DNA of 64,000 nucleotides, taken from assembly GCF_038502225.1 (NCBI RefSeq), contig NC_091391.1, positions 6,421,403-6,485,402 on the forward strand, written 5' to 3'. Positions within the stretch are counted from its first letter, which is position 1. The number at the start of each line of letters is the position of its first letter. This DNA is from Cherax quadricarinatus (taxonomy: Eukaryota > Arthropoda > Malacostraca > Decapoda > Parastacidae). The notes under the pieces are model-generated. The model was not told the origin of the DNA. It saw only the letters and a program-made list of their open reading frames with translations, and made no database searches. A program made the position numbers and the translations under genes. This document shows, piece after piece, positions 53,946 to 63,660 of this stretch.

Positions 53946-54283
53946 TGTACTCACCTATTTGTACTCACCTATTTGTACTCACCTATTTGTGGTTGCAGGG
54001 GTCGAGTCCTAGCTCCTGGCCCCGCCTCTTCACCGGTTGCTACTAGGCCCTCTCTCTCCCCGCTCCATGAGCTTTATCAAACCTCGTCTTAAAACTGTGT
54101 ATGGTTCCTGCCTCCACTACGTCATTTTCTAGGCTATTCCACTGCCTTACAACTCTATGACTGAAGAAATACTTCCTAATATCTCTCTGACTCATTTGTG
54201 TCTTCAACTTCCAATTGTGGCCTCTTGTTTCTATGTCCCCTCCCTGGAACATATTGTCTTTGTCCACCTTGTCTATTCCACGT
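53946..54283 (-). mobile_element. LINE-D copy 1a, 3' fragment between GT tracts
   Basis: 3' terminus 'actcacctatttgtactcac', LINE-D C-terminal codons (KLKTQMSQRDIRKYFF, SHRVVRQWNSLENDVV), truncated at 'ccac' against a GT tract. It is bounded on the 3' side by 'gtgtgtgtctgtgtgtgt'. Confidence 0.85.
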
Positions 54284-54355
54284 GTGTGTGTACCTTTGTA
54301 ATCTTTTGACTACCGCCCACAGGATGGGTATGGGGTGCATAAAGATATTAAACTA

Positions 54356-54408
<53 letters not shown>

Positions 54409-54410
54409 CA
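54284..54410. repeat. GT microsatellites around a short retroposon tail
   Basis: 'gtgtgtgtgt', then the tail 'aatcttttgactaccgccca' .. 'gggtgcataaagatattaaa', then (GT)~25 at 54356-54404. Confidence 0.85.
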
Positions 54411-57011
54411 CACACGTACTCACCCGTATGCTGCAGCAGTTATCTGATTGATGTGCGCCTCAGGAGATATGCTCGGTGTTATACTCACCCCCAGATCTTT
54501 TTCCTTTAGTGAGGTTTGCAGTCTTTGGCCATCTAAACTATATTGTGTCTGCGGTCTTCTTTGCCCTTCCCCAATCTTCATGACTTTGCATTTGGCAGGG
54601 TTAAATTCTAGGAGCCAGTTGCTGGACCAGGCTTGTAGCCTGTCCAGATCTCTTTGTAGTCCTGCCTGATCCTCGTCCGATTCGATTCTTCTCATTAACT
54701 TCACATCGTCTGCAAACAAGGACACTTCTGAGTCTATCCCTTCCGTTATGTCGTTCACGTATACCAAGAACAGCACAGGTCCTAGGACTGACCCCTGTGG
54801 AACCCCGCTTGTCACAGGCGCCCACTCTGACACCTCGTCGCGTACCATGACTCGTTGTTTCCTCCCTGTCAGATATTCTCTGATCCATTGCAGTGCCTTT
54901 CCTGTTATGTGTGCCTGGTCCTCTAGCTTTTGCAGTAACCTCTTGTGAGGAACTGTGTCGAAAGCCTTCTTGCAGTCCAAAAATACGCAGTCGATCCACC
55001 CCTCTCTCTCTTGTCTTACTTCTGTCACCTTGTCATAAAACTCTAGTAGGTTTGTGACACAGGATTTTCCTTCCCTGAAACCGTGCTGGTTGTCAATTAT
55101 ACACTTGTTTCTTTCCAGGTGCCCCACCACTCTCCTCCTGATGATCTTCTCCATGACCTTGCATACTATACACGTTAGAGATACAGGTCTGTAGTTTAGT
55201 GCCTCATGTCTGTCTCCCTTTTTAAAAATTGGGACTACATTTGCCATTTTCCATACCTCAGGGAGTTGCCCAGTTTCAAATGATGTGTTGAAGATCTTTG
55301 TTAATGGCTCACACAATATCTCTGCTCCCTCTTTAAGGACCCATGGAGAGATGTTGTCTGGTCCCACCGCCTTCGAGGTGTCAAGTTCGCATAGCAGCTT
55401 CTTCACCTCCTCCTTGGTTATATGTACCTCATCCAGCACTTGCTGGTGTGCCCCCCTGTTCTGATTTCTTGGAGTCCTACTGGTTTCCACTGTAAATACC
55501 TCTTTAAATCTTGTGTTGAGCTCCTGACATACCTCTCGGTCGTTTCTTGTGAATTCCCCATCACCCTTCCTCAGTCTGATTACCTGGTCCTTGACTGTTG
55601 TTTTCCTCCTGATGTGGCTGTACAACAGCTTCGGGTCAGTCTTTACTTTTGATGCTATGTCATTTTCATATTGTCTCTGAGCCTCCCTTCTTATCTGTGC
55701 ATATTCGTTTCTGGCTCTTTGGCTGATTTCTTTATTTTCCTGAGTTCTCTGTCTTCTGTACCTTTTCCATTCTCTATTACACCTAGTTTTTGCCTCCCTA
55801 CACCTTTGGGTGAACCAAGGACTCGTTCTGTTCTTCCCATTATTTCTGTTTCCCTTGGGAACAAACCTCTCCTCTGCCTCCTTGCATTTTGTTGCTACAT
55901 AGTCCATCATTTCTTGTACTGGTTTTCCTGTCAGTTCCCTCTCCCACTGAATGTCTTGAAGGAAGTTCCTCATGCCTGAGTAGTTCCCCCTTTTGTAGTT
56001 TGGTTTTTCCCAGCCTATTCCTGCTACTCTCTCCACTTGGAGCTCAACTATGTAGTCGAAGCACAGAACCACATGATCACTAGCTCCCAGGGGCCTTTCA
56101 TACATGATACCCTCGATGTCCGAACTACTCATGGTGAATACAAGGTCCAACCTTGCTGGTTCATCCTCTCCTCTCTCTCTGGTAGTGTCTCTAACATGTT
56201 GATGCATGAGGTTCTCCAGTACCACATCCATCATCTTGGCTCTCCATGTTTCGGGACCCCCATGGGGCTCCAGGTTTTCCCAGTCAATCTCCTTGTGATT
56301 GAAATCACCCATAACTAGTAACTTTGCTCCCCCCATGTGTGCTCTCCTGGCCACCTCGGCTAGTGTGTTGATCATTGCTCTGTTGCTCTCATCGTATTCT
56401 TCTCTTGGCCTCCTGCAGTTCTGTGGTGGGTTGTACATTACTGCAATTATCACCTTATGTCCCTCAGACTGGATTGTTCCTACTAAGTAGTCCCTTTCGC
56501 CCATGCCATCCATTCCTTCCATTTTCTCAAAACCCCACTGGTTTTTAATGAGCAGTGCAACTCCTCCTCCCCCTCTCCTCCCTCTGTCTTTCCTGAAGAT
56601 TTGATATCCGGATGGAAAGATTGAATCTGTTATTATTCTGGTGAGTTTTGTTTCTGTGAGTGCTATTATGTCTGGGGATGTCTCTTTGATTCTTTCGTGC
56701 CACTCCTCATACTTGTTTGTTATTCCATCTGCATTTGTATACCACACCTTCAACTTCTTTTCTAAGACTGTGGTCTGGGAAGTATATTGGGGTTGGGGAA
56801 GTGGGAGACCTGGTAAGGAACTATGGGTTGTTGCTGTGGGGGTGAAGTTTGTAATGTAGTGGGTGGGGGCATTGGATGTGGCATGGGTGTTTTGATTTAG
56901 AGTGTTTGGTTGCACTGGGGTTGACCTGGTTGGGAGGCTTCTATAGAAAGTTGTGAGGGAGGCTGTATTAGATCTTCTTCCTGGGTCTGGGATCTCCTGT
57001 CTGTCTTCTCC
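54411..57011 (-). mobile_element. LINE-D copy 1b (CR1-like), long ORF2, bounded by GT tracts
   Basis: The left edge '(gt)n actcacacacgtactcac' jumps directly into codons for ITAAAYG, so the last ~350 bp before the 3' end are deleted. The right edge runs into 'gtgtgtgtgtgtgtg' at 57012. It contains an uninterrupted endonuclease-RT frame. Confidence 0.85.
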
Positions 57012-57068
57012 ATGTGTGTGTGTGTGTGTGGTGTGTGTGTGTGACTCAACAATCAATATTTGCACCAA
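54420..57068 (-). CDS. LINE-D ORF2: APE endonuclease + reverse transcriptase, 882 codons open
   Basis: The first ~20 codons (HTHTHTHG) come from the flanking GT tract; element sequence starts near GEDRQEIPDPG. Endonuclease at about residues 110-330: WYTNADGITNKYEEW, DIIALTETKLTR (catalytic Glu), GRRGGGGVALLIKN, LLVMGDFNHKEIDW and GASDHVVLCFD (catalytic His). Linker: TSPWFTQRCREAKTRCN. RT at about 560-850: [55 protein letters not shown] (Asp), [35 protein letters not shown] (FADD), EKDLGVSITPS. All catalytic motifs are present. The C-terminal ~150 residues found in the 57.6-58.4 kb copy are absent, and the N-terminus is truncated, so activity is doubtful. The motif style is CR1. Confidence 0.92.
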   Translation of the reverse strand: MVQILIVESHTHTTHTHTHGEDRQEIPDPGRRSNTASLTTFYRSLPTRSTPVQPNTLNQNTHATSNAPTHYITNFTPTATTHSSLPGLPLPQPQYTSQTTVLEKKLKVWYTNADGITNKYEEWHERIKETSPDIIALTETKLTRIITDSIFPSGYQIFRKDRGRRGGGGVALLIKNQWGFEKMEGMDGMGERDYLVGTIQSEGHKVIIAVMYNPPQNCRRPREEYDESNRAMINTLAEVARRAHMGGAKLLVMGDFNHKEIDWENLEPHGGPETWRAKMMDVVLENLMHQHVRDTTRERGEDEPARLDLVFTMSSSDIEGIMYERPLGASDHVVLCFDYIVELQVERVAGIGWEKPNYKRGNYSGMRNFLQDIQWERELTGKPVQEMMDYVATKCKEAEERFVPKGNRNNGKNRTSPWFTQRCREAKTRCNREWKRYRRQRTQENKEISQRARNEYAQIRREAQRQYENDIASKVKTDPKLLYSHIRRKTTVKDQVIRLRKGDGEFTRNDREVCQELNTRFKEVFTVETSRTPRNQNRGAHQQVLDEVHITKEEVKKLLCELDTSKAVGPDNISPWVLKEGAEILCEPLTKIFNTSFETGQLPEVWKMANVVPIFKKGDRHEALNYRPVSLTCIVCKVMEKIIRRRVVGHLERNKCIIDNQHGFREGKSCVTNLLEFYDKVTEVRQEREGWIDCVFLDCKKAFDTVPHKRLLQKLEDQAHITGKALQWIREYLTGRKQRVMVRDEVSEWAPVTSGVPQGSVLGPVLFLVYVNDITEGIDSEVSLFADDVKLMRRIESDEDQAGLQRDLDRLQAWSSNWLLEFNPAKCKVMKIGEGQRRPQTQYSLDGQRLQTSLKEKDLGVSITPSISPEAHINQITAAAYG

Positions 57069-57562
57069 TAACTCATTACAGTTGTGACCGGGTGTGGAAG
57101 TGTGAATTGCTCATTACACTATAATTTGTTCATGATTGTAGCCAAAGTATAAACGTAAGTAACCTTTCTTACAGTATTCATTACCTTTGTAACTTGTGAG
57201 CTCATTACCTTTGTACCTAGTTCAGCTATCAAAACTTTGGGGGCCCAGTCCCTGGACCCATTACGTACCTCTGTAAACTGTAAATACCTTTGTAACTTGT
57301 CATGATTGTGACCAGACTTACCTGGAGTTCATTACCTTTGTAAATTGTGAGTTCATTACCTTTGTAAATTGTGAGTTCATTACCTTTGTAAATTGTGAGT
57401 TCATTACCTCTGTAACTTGCTCAGCTATCAAAACTTTGAGGCCCAGTCCCTGGACCAATTATGTACCTCTGTAATCTTTTGACTACCGCCCACAGGATGG
57501 GTATGTGGTGACTACCGCCCACAGGATGGGTATGGGGTGCATAATAAACATATTAAACTAAC
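57012..57562 (+). repeat. GT tract then degenerate retroposon repeat (cattacctttgtaa-type)
   Basis: 57012-57045 GT. Then 'ctcattacctttgtaacttg' units repeat irregularly, with two 'cagctatcaaaactttg..gcccagtccctggacc' segments and 'gactaccgcccacaggatgg' twice, ending 'ataataaacatattaaacta'. It is the same family as the 35.7 kb retroposon. Confidence 0.7.
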
Positions 57563-58415
57563 TGTGTACTCACCTAGTTGTACTCACCTAGTTGAGGTTG
57601 CGGGGGTCGAGTCCGAGCTCCTGGCCCCGCCTCTTCACTGATCGCTACTAGGTCACTCTCCCTGAGCCGTGAGCTTTATCATACCTCTACTTAAAGCTAT
57701 GTATGGATCCTGCCTCCACTGCATCGCTTCCCAAACTATTCCACTCACTGACTACTCTGTGGCTGAAGAAATAATTCCTAACATCCCTGTGATTCATCAG
57801 TGTCTTCAGCTTCCAACTGTGTCCCCTTGTTACTGTGTCCAATCTCTGGAACATCCTGTCTTTGTCCACCTTGTCAATTCCTCTCAGTATTTTGTATGTC
57901 GTTATCATGTCCCCCCTATCTCTCCTGTCCTCCAGTGTCGTCAGGTTGATTTCCCTTAACCTCTCCTCGTAGGACATACCTCTTAGCTCTGGGACTAGTC
58001 TTGTTGCAAACCTTTGCACTTTCTCTAGTTTCTTCACGTGCTTGGCTAGGTGTGGGTTCCAAACTGGTGCCGCATACTCCAATATGGGCCTAACGTACAC
58101 GGTGTACAGGGTCCTGAATGATTCCTTATTAAGATGTCGGAATGCTGTTCTGAGGTTTGCTAGGCGCCCATATGCTGCAGCAGTTATTTGGTTGATGTGC
58201 ACTTCAGGAGATGTGCCTGGTGTTATACTCACCCCAAGATCTTTTTCCTTGAGTGAGGTTTGTAGTCTCTGGCCCCCTAGACTGTACTCCGTCTGCGGTC
58301 TTCTTTGCCCTTTCCCAATCTTCATGACTTTGCACTTGGTGGGATTGAACTCCAGGAGCCAATTGCTGGACCAGGTCTGCAGCCTGTCCAGATCCCTTTG
58401 TAGTTCTGCCTGGTG
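57563..58415 (-). pseudogene. LINE-D copy 2, ORF2 C-terminus and 3' end
   Basis: A 260-codon frame (58469-57687, minus) from LQRDLDRLQTWSSNWLLEFN through EKDLGVSITPGTSPE, AYGRLANLRTAFRHLNKESF, TVYVRPILEYAAPVWNPHL, MSYEERLREINLTTLEDRRD and MITTYKILRGIDKVDKDRMF to RVVSEWNSLGSDAVEAGSIH. 3' terminus 'gtgtactcacctagttgtac'. Its 5' truncation point is a (GT)8 tract at 58413. Confidence 0.9.
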
Positions 58416-58455
58416 TGTGTGTGTGTGTAGTGTATCCCGCGCGCGTTGCGTGTAG

Positions 58456-59198
58456 TTGTGTGTGCTCACCTATTTGCAGGGGTCTGCTCCTGTGTACTCA
58501 CCTAGTTGTATCACCTAGTGTAGTCCGAGCTCCTGTATGATCGTATAGTCACTCTCCCCGAGCCGTGAGCTGCTTAAAGCTATGTATGGATGTGCTTCCC
58601 AAACTATTCCACTTACTGACTACTCTGTGGCTGAAGAAATACTTCCTAACATCCCTGTGATTCATCTGTGTCTTTAGCTTCCAACTGTGTCCCCTTGTTA
58701 CTGTGTCCAATCTCTGGAACATCCTGTCTTTGTCCACCTTGTCAATTCCCCTCAGTATTTTGTATGTCGTTATCATGTCCCCCCTATCTCTCCTGTCCTC
58801 CAGTGTCGTCAGGTTGATTTCCCTTAACCTCTCCTCGTAGGACATACCTCTTAGCTCTGGGACTAGTCTTGTTGCAAACCTTTGCACTTTCTCTAGTTTC
58901 TTTACGTGCTTGGCTAGGTGTGGGTTCCAAACTGTGCCGCATACTCCAATATGGGCCTAACGTATACGTGTACAGGGTCCTGAACGATTCCTTATTAAGA
59001 TGTCGGAATGCTGTTCTGAGGTTTGCTAGGCGCCCATATGCTGCAGCAGTTATTTGGTTGATGTGCGCTTCAGGAGATGTGCCTGGTGTTATACTCACCC
59101 CAAGATCTTTTTCCTTGAGTGAGGTTTGTAGTCTCTGACCCCCTAGACTGTACTCCGTCTGCGGCCTTCTTTGCCCTTCCCCAATCTTCATGACTTTG
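58456..59198 (-). pseudogene. LINE-D copy 3, ORF2 C-terminus with clustered small deletions
   Basis: Same region as copy 2 (EKDLGVSITPGTSPEAHINQ .. MSYEERLREINLTTLEDRRD .. KVDKDRMFQRLD). It is truncated at 'catgacttt' against a long GT/TATG array. Between 58480 and 58610 at least six short deletions relative to copy 2 remove pieces of the 3' UTR and last codons. Confidence 0.85.
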
Positions 59199-59307
59199 TG
59201 TGTGTATGTGTGTGTATGTGTGTGTATGTGTATGTATGTGTGTGTATGTGTATGGGTGTATGTGTGTGTGTGTGTGTGTGTGTATGGGTGTGTGTGTATG
59301 GGTGTAT

Positions 59308-59366
<59 letters not shown>

Positions 59367-59446
59367 TGTGTGTGTATGAGTGTGTATGAGTGTGTGTGGG
59401 TGTGTGTGTGTGTGTGTGTATGTGTGTGTGTGTGTATGAGTGTGTG
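59199..59446. repeat. GT/GTAT microsatellite (~250 bp)
   Basis: (GT)n with interspersed 'tgtatg' and 'atgggtg'. It separates LINE-D copies 3 and 4. Confidence 0.95.
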
Positions 59447-61154
59447 TACTCGCCTAATTGTACTCACCTAATTGTCGAGACTCAGCTCCTGGCCCCGCCT
59501 CTTCACTGATCGCTACTGGATCCTCTCTCTCTCTCTGCTTCCTGAGCTTTGTCATACCTCTTCTTAAAACTATGTATGGTTCCTGCCTCCACTACTTCAC
59601 TTGCTAGGCTATTCCACTTGTGACAACTCTATGACTGAAGAAATACTTCCTAACGTGTGACTCGTCTGAGTCCAGCTTCCAGTTGTGACCCCTTGTCCCT
59701 GTTGCACCTATTTGTCCTTATTAAGGTATCGGAACGCTATTCTCAGGTTTGCCAGGCGCCCGTATGCTGCAGCGGTTATTTGGTTGATGTGTGCCTCCGG
59801 TGATGTGCTCGGTGTTATGGTCACCCCAAGGTCTTTCTCCCTGAGTGAGGTCTGTAGTCTTTGTCCACCTAGCCTATACTCTGTCTGCGGTCTTCTTTGC
59901 CCCTCCCCAATCTTCATGACTTTGCATTTGGCTGGATTGAATTCGAGAAGCCAGTTACTGGACCACATGTCCAGCCTCTCCAGGTCTCTTTGCAGTCCTG
60001 CCTCTTCCTCGTCCGATTTAATTCTTCTCATCAACTTCGTCATCTGCGAACAGGGACACTTCAGAGTCTATTCCTTCCATCATGTCGTTCACATATATCA
60101 AAAATAGCACTGGTCCTAGAACTGACCCCTGTGGGACCCCGCTCGTAACAGGCGCCCACTGTGATACCTCTTCACGTACCATGACTCGTTGCTGCCTCCC
60201 TATCGGGTATTCCCTTATCCACTGCAGTGCCCTTCCTTTTACGTGTGCCTGATCCTCCAGCTTCTGCACTAATCTCTTGTGGGGAACTGTGTCAAAGGCC
60301 TTCCTGCAGTCTAGGAAAACGCAATCTACCCAACCCTCTCTCTCGTGTCTTACTTCTGTTACCTTGTCATAAAACTCCAGGAGGTTTGTGATACAAGATT
60401 TGCCTTCCATGAACCCATGCTGGTTTTCATTTATAATCTTGTTCCTTTCCAGGTGTTCGACCACTCTCCTCCTGATAATCTTCTCCATGACTTTGCACAC
60501 AATACATGTCAGAGACACAGGTCTGTAGTTTAGTGCCTCGTTTCTGTTTCCTTTCTTAAATATGGGGACTACATTAGCTGTCTTCCATTTCTCAGGTAGT
60601 TGCCCAGTTTTAAGGGATGTGTTGAAGATTGTGGTTAGAGGCACACACAGCATCTCTGCTCCTTCTCTAAGGACCCATGGGGAGATGTTGTCCGGTCCCA
60701 TCGCCTTTGAGGTGTCAAGGTCACTTAAGAGCTTCTTCACCTCCTCCTCAGTTGTTCGTATGTCATCCAACACTTGTTGGTATATTCCCTCTTGATGTTC
60801 CCTTCTGTGCTGTCTTCCCACAGCCCTTCCTGTCTCTACTGTAAAAACTTCCTTAAATCTCCTGTTCAGCTCCTCACATACCTCCTGATCATTTCTTGTG
60901 AGTTCTCCACCTTCTGTCCTTAATCTGATCACCTGGTCTTTGACTGTTGTCTTCCTCCTGATGTGGCTATACAACAGTTTCGGGTCAGTCTTGATTCTCG
61001 ATGCTATGTCATTTTCATACTGTCGCTGGGCCTCCCTCCTTACCTGTGCGTACTCATTCCTGGCTCTGCGACTGATCTCCCTATTTTCGTGTGTTCTCTG
61101 CCTTCTGTACTTTTTCCATTCTCTATTGCACTTTGTTTTTGCCTCCTTACACTG
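59447..61154 (-). pseudogene. LINE-D copy 4, RT and 3' end, internal deletion and frameshift
   Basis: 61265-60018 (minus) has linker [93 protein letters not shown] and SLFADDEV. A 2-nt loss right after FADD at about 60036 shifts the frame. 60043-59708 continues with LLEFNPAKCKVMKIGEGQ. At about 59710 an internal deletion joins to the 3' end ('gttgcacctatttgtcctta'). 3' terminus 'gtgtactcgcctaattgtac'. The 5' truncation is at a GT tract (61155-61181). Confidence 0.9.
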
Positions 61155-61181
61155 TGTGTGTGTGTGTTTGTGTGTGTGTAC

Positions 61182-61600
61182 ATAATGGTTCCAGGGACTG
61201 TATCTCAACATTACAGAGGTACATAATGGTTCCAGGGACTGTACCTCAACATTACAGAGGTACATAATGGTTCCAGGGACTGTACCTCAACATTACAGAG
61301 GTACATAATGGTTCCAGGGACTGTACCTCAACATTACAGAGGTACATAATGGCTCCAGGGACTGTACCTTAACGTTAGTGGTACATAATGGGTGCAGGGA
61401 CTGTACCTCAACATTACAGAGGTACATAATGGTTCCAGGGACTGTACCTCAACATTACAGAGGTACATAATGGTTCCAGGGACTGTACCTCAACATTACA
61501 GAGGTACATAATGGTTCCAGGGACTGTACCTCAACATTACAGAGGTACATAATGGTTCCAGTGACTGTACCTCAACATTAGAGGTACATAATGGGTCCAC
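61182..61600 (-). repeat. 42-bp minisatellite, inverted relative to the 49.5 kb array, ~10 units
   Basis: Unit gtacataatggttccaggga + ctgtacctcaacattacaga + g, the reverse complement of the unit at 49537-50892. Confidence 0.92.
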
Positions 61601-61690
61601 AGCTCTCACAGACAGTCCCTCACTCTGTAATCCCTCGACTACCGCCCACAGGATAGGTATGGGATGCATAATTAAGATATTAAACTGAAG
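61600..61690 (+). mobile_element. Retroposon tail (accgcccacaggataggtat type)
   Basis: 'ctcgactaccgcccacagga' .. 'gggatgcataattaagatat' + 'taaactgaaga', the family linked to the 42-bp unit. Confidence 0.65.
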
Positions 61691-61890
61691 AATCCCTAAC
61701 AGAAATACTCAGAGATGATGACGGTAGTGTTTGCAGGAATGCAAGAAGACTAGACCGTAGCTGGATCGCTAGCGCACTCGCCTCACACACCGAGGTCTGT
61801 GATTCGATCCTCAGTACGGCTGAAAACCATAAGGACGTGTTTCCATGAGACACCTGCTGTCCCTGTTCACCTAGCAGTAAAATGGATACA

Positions 61891-63109
61891 TGGGTGTTAG
61901 TGGACTGGTGTGGGTGGCATCCTGGGTGTTAGTGGACTGGTGTGGGTGGCATCCTGGGTGTTAGTGGACTGCTGTGGGTGGCATCCTGGGTGTTAGTGGA
62001 CTGCTGTGGGTGGCATCCTGGGTGTTAGTGGACTGGTGTGGGTCGCATCCTGGGTGTTAGTGGACTGGTGTGGGTCGCATCCTGGGTGTTAGTGGACTGA
62101 TGTGGGTCACATCCTGGATGTTAGTGGACTGGTGTGGGTGGCACCCTGGGTGTTAGTGGACTGGTGTGGGTCACATCCTAGGTGTTAGTGAACTGGTGGG
62201 TCACACCCTGAGAGTTAGTGGACTGGTGTGGGTCGTATCCTGGGTGTTAGTGGACTGGTGTGGGTGGCATCCTGGGTGTTAGTTGACTGGTGTGGGTCAC
62301 ATCCCGGGTGTTAGCAGACTGGTGTGGGTCACATCCTGGGTGTTAGTGGACTGGTGTGGGTCGATTCCTGGGTGTTAGTGGACTGGTGTGGGTCACATCC
62401 TGGGTGTTAGTGGACTGGTGTGGGTCACATCCTGGGTGTTAGTGGACTGGTGGGGGTCGTATCCTGGGTGTTAGTGGACTGGTGTGGGTCACATCCTGGG
62501 TGTTAGTGGACTGGTGTGGGTCACATCCTGGGTGTTAGTGGACTGGTGTAGGTCACATCCTGGGTGTTAGTGGACTGGTGTGGGTCACATCCTGGGTGTT
62601 AGTGGACTGGTGTGGGTCACATCCTGGGTGTTAGTGGACTGGTGTGGGTCACATCCTGGGTGTTAGTGGACTGGTGTGGGTCACATCCTGGGTGTTAGTG
62701 GACTGGTGTGGGTCACATCCTGGGTGTTAGTGGACTGGTGTGGGCCACATCCTGGGTGTTAGTGGACTGGTGTGGGCCACATCCTGGGTGTTAGTGGACT
62801 GGTGTGGGCCACATCCTGGGTGTTAGTGGACTGGTGTGGGTCACATCCTGGGTGTTAGTGAACTGGTGTGGGTCACATCCTGGGTGTTAGTGGACTGGTG
62901 TGGGTCACATCCTGGGTGTTAGTGGACTGGTGTGGGTCACATCCTGGGTGTTAGTGGACTGGTGTGGGTCACATCCTGGGTGTTAGTGGACTGGTGTGGG
63001 TCACATCCTGGGTGTTAGTGGACTGGTGTGGGTCACATCCTGGGTGTTAGTGGACTGGTGTGGGTCACATCCTGGGTGTTAGTGGACTGGTGTGGGTCAC
63101 ATCCTGGGA
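61891..63109 (+). repeat. 32-bp minisatellite, ~38 units
   Basis: ctgggtgttagtggactggt + gtgggtcacatc. The 5' units carry gtggcat/gtcgcat variants; the 3' units are nearly uniform gtcacat with a short gccacat block, which suggests recent local homogenisation. Confidence 0.95.
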
Positions 63110-63197
63110 CAAAACTGACCTAATTTGCGGGAAATGCTCAGCATAACAAGGGACTTTCTATATAGTAGTATGTCACTGATGTCAGCTATGATCTGTA

Positions 63198-63641
63198 TAC
63201 CTTGTACATGTACTTGTATACCTTGTACATGTACTGGTATACCTTGTACATGTACTTGTATACCTTGTACATGTACTTGTATACCTTGTACATGTACTGG
63301 TATACCTTGTACATGTACTGGTATACCTTGTACATGTACTGGTATACCTTGTACATGTACTGGTATACCTTGTACATGTACTGGTATACCTTGTACATGT
63401 ACTGGTATACCTTGTACATGTAGTTGTATACATTGTACATGTACTTGTATACCTTGTACATGTACTGGTATACCTTGTACATGTACTGGTATAACTTGTA
63501 CATGTACTTGTATACATTGTTCATGTACTGGTATACTTTGTACATGTACTGGTATACCTTGTACATGTGCTTGTATACCTTGTACATGTACTGGTATACC
63601 TTGTACATGTACTGGTATACCTTGTACATGTACTGGTAGAA
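63198..63641 (+). repeat. 21-bp minisatellite (taccttgtacatgtactggta), ~21 units
   Basis: The unit is a multiple of three and stop-free on both strands, giving chance frames with a CIPCTCT-type heptad. Contains the palindrome 'tgtaca'/'gtac'. Confidence 0.95.
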
Positions 63642-63660
63642 ATAAAGATTATTATTATAA

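Larger units (their letters stand above)
61752..63660 (+). mobile_element. tRNA-headed SINE hugely expanded by two internal minisatellites
   Basis: Head 'gaccgtagctggatcgctag' (box A) and 'tctgtgattcgatcctc' (box B), core 'gttcacctagcagtaaaatg'. Then ~38 units of the 32-bp segment (61891-63109), the single-copy 'acaaaactgacctaatttgc .. atgtcagctatgatctg' stretch, ~21 units of a 21-bp segment (63198-63641), and finally 'tagaaataaagatt'. The normal SINE length (~350 bp) has become ~1.9 kb. Confidence 0.85.

Noticed and set aside
54356..54404. (GT)n as a Z-DNA regulatory element
   Set aside because: No adjacent gene or promoter; better explained as microsatellite target or flank of LINE-D insertions.
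59171..59471. Cys-Val repeat ORFs near 59.2-59.5 kb
   Set aside because: Translation of a GT/GTAT microsatellite.
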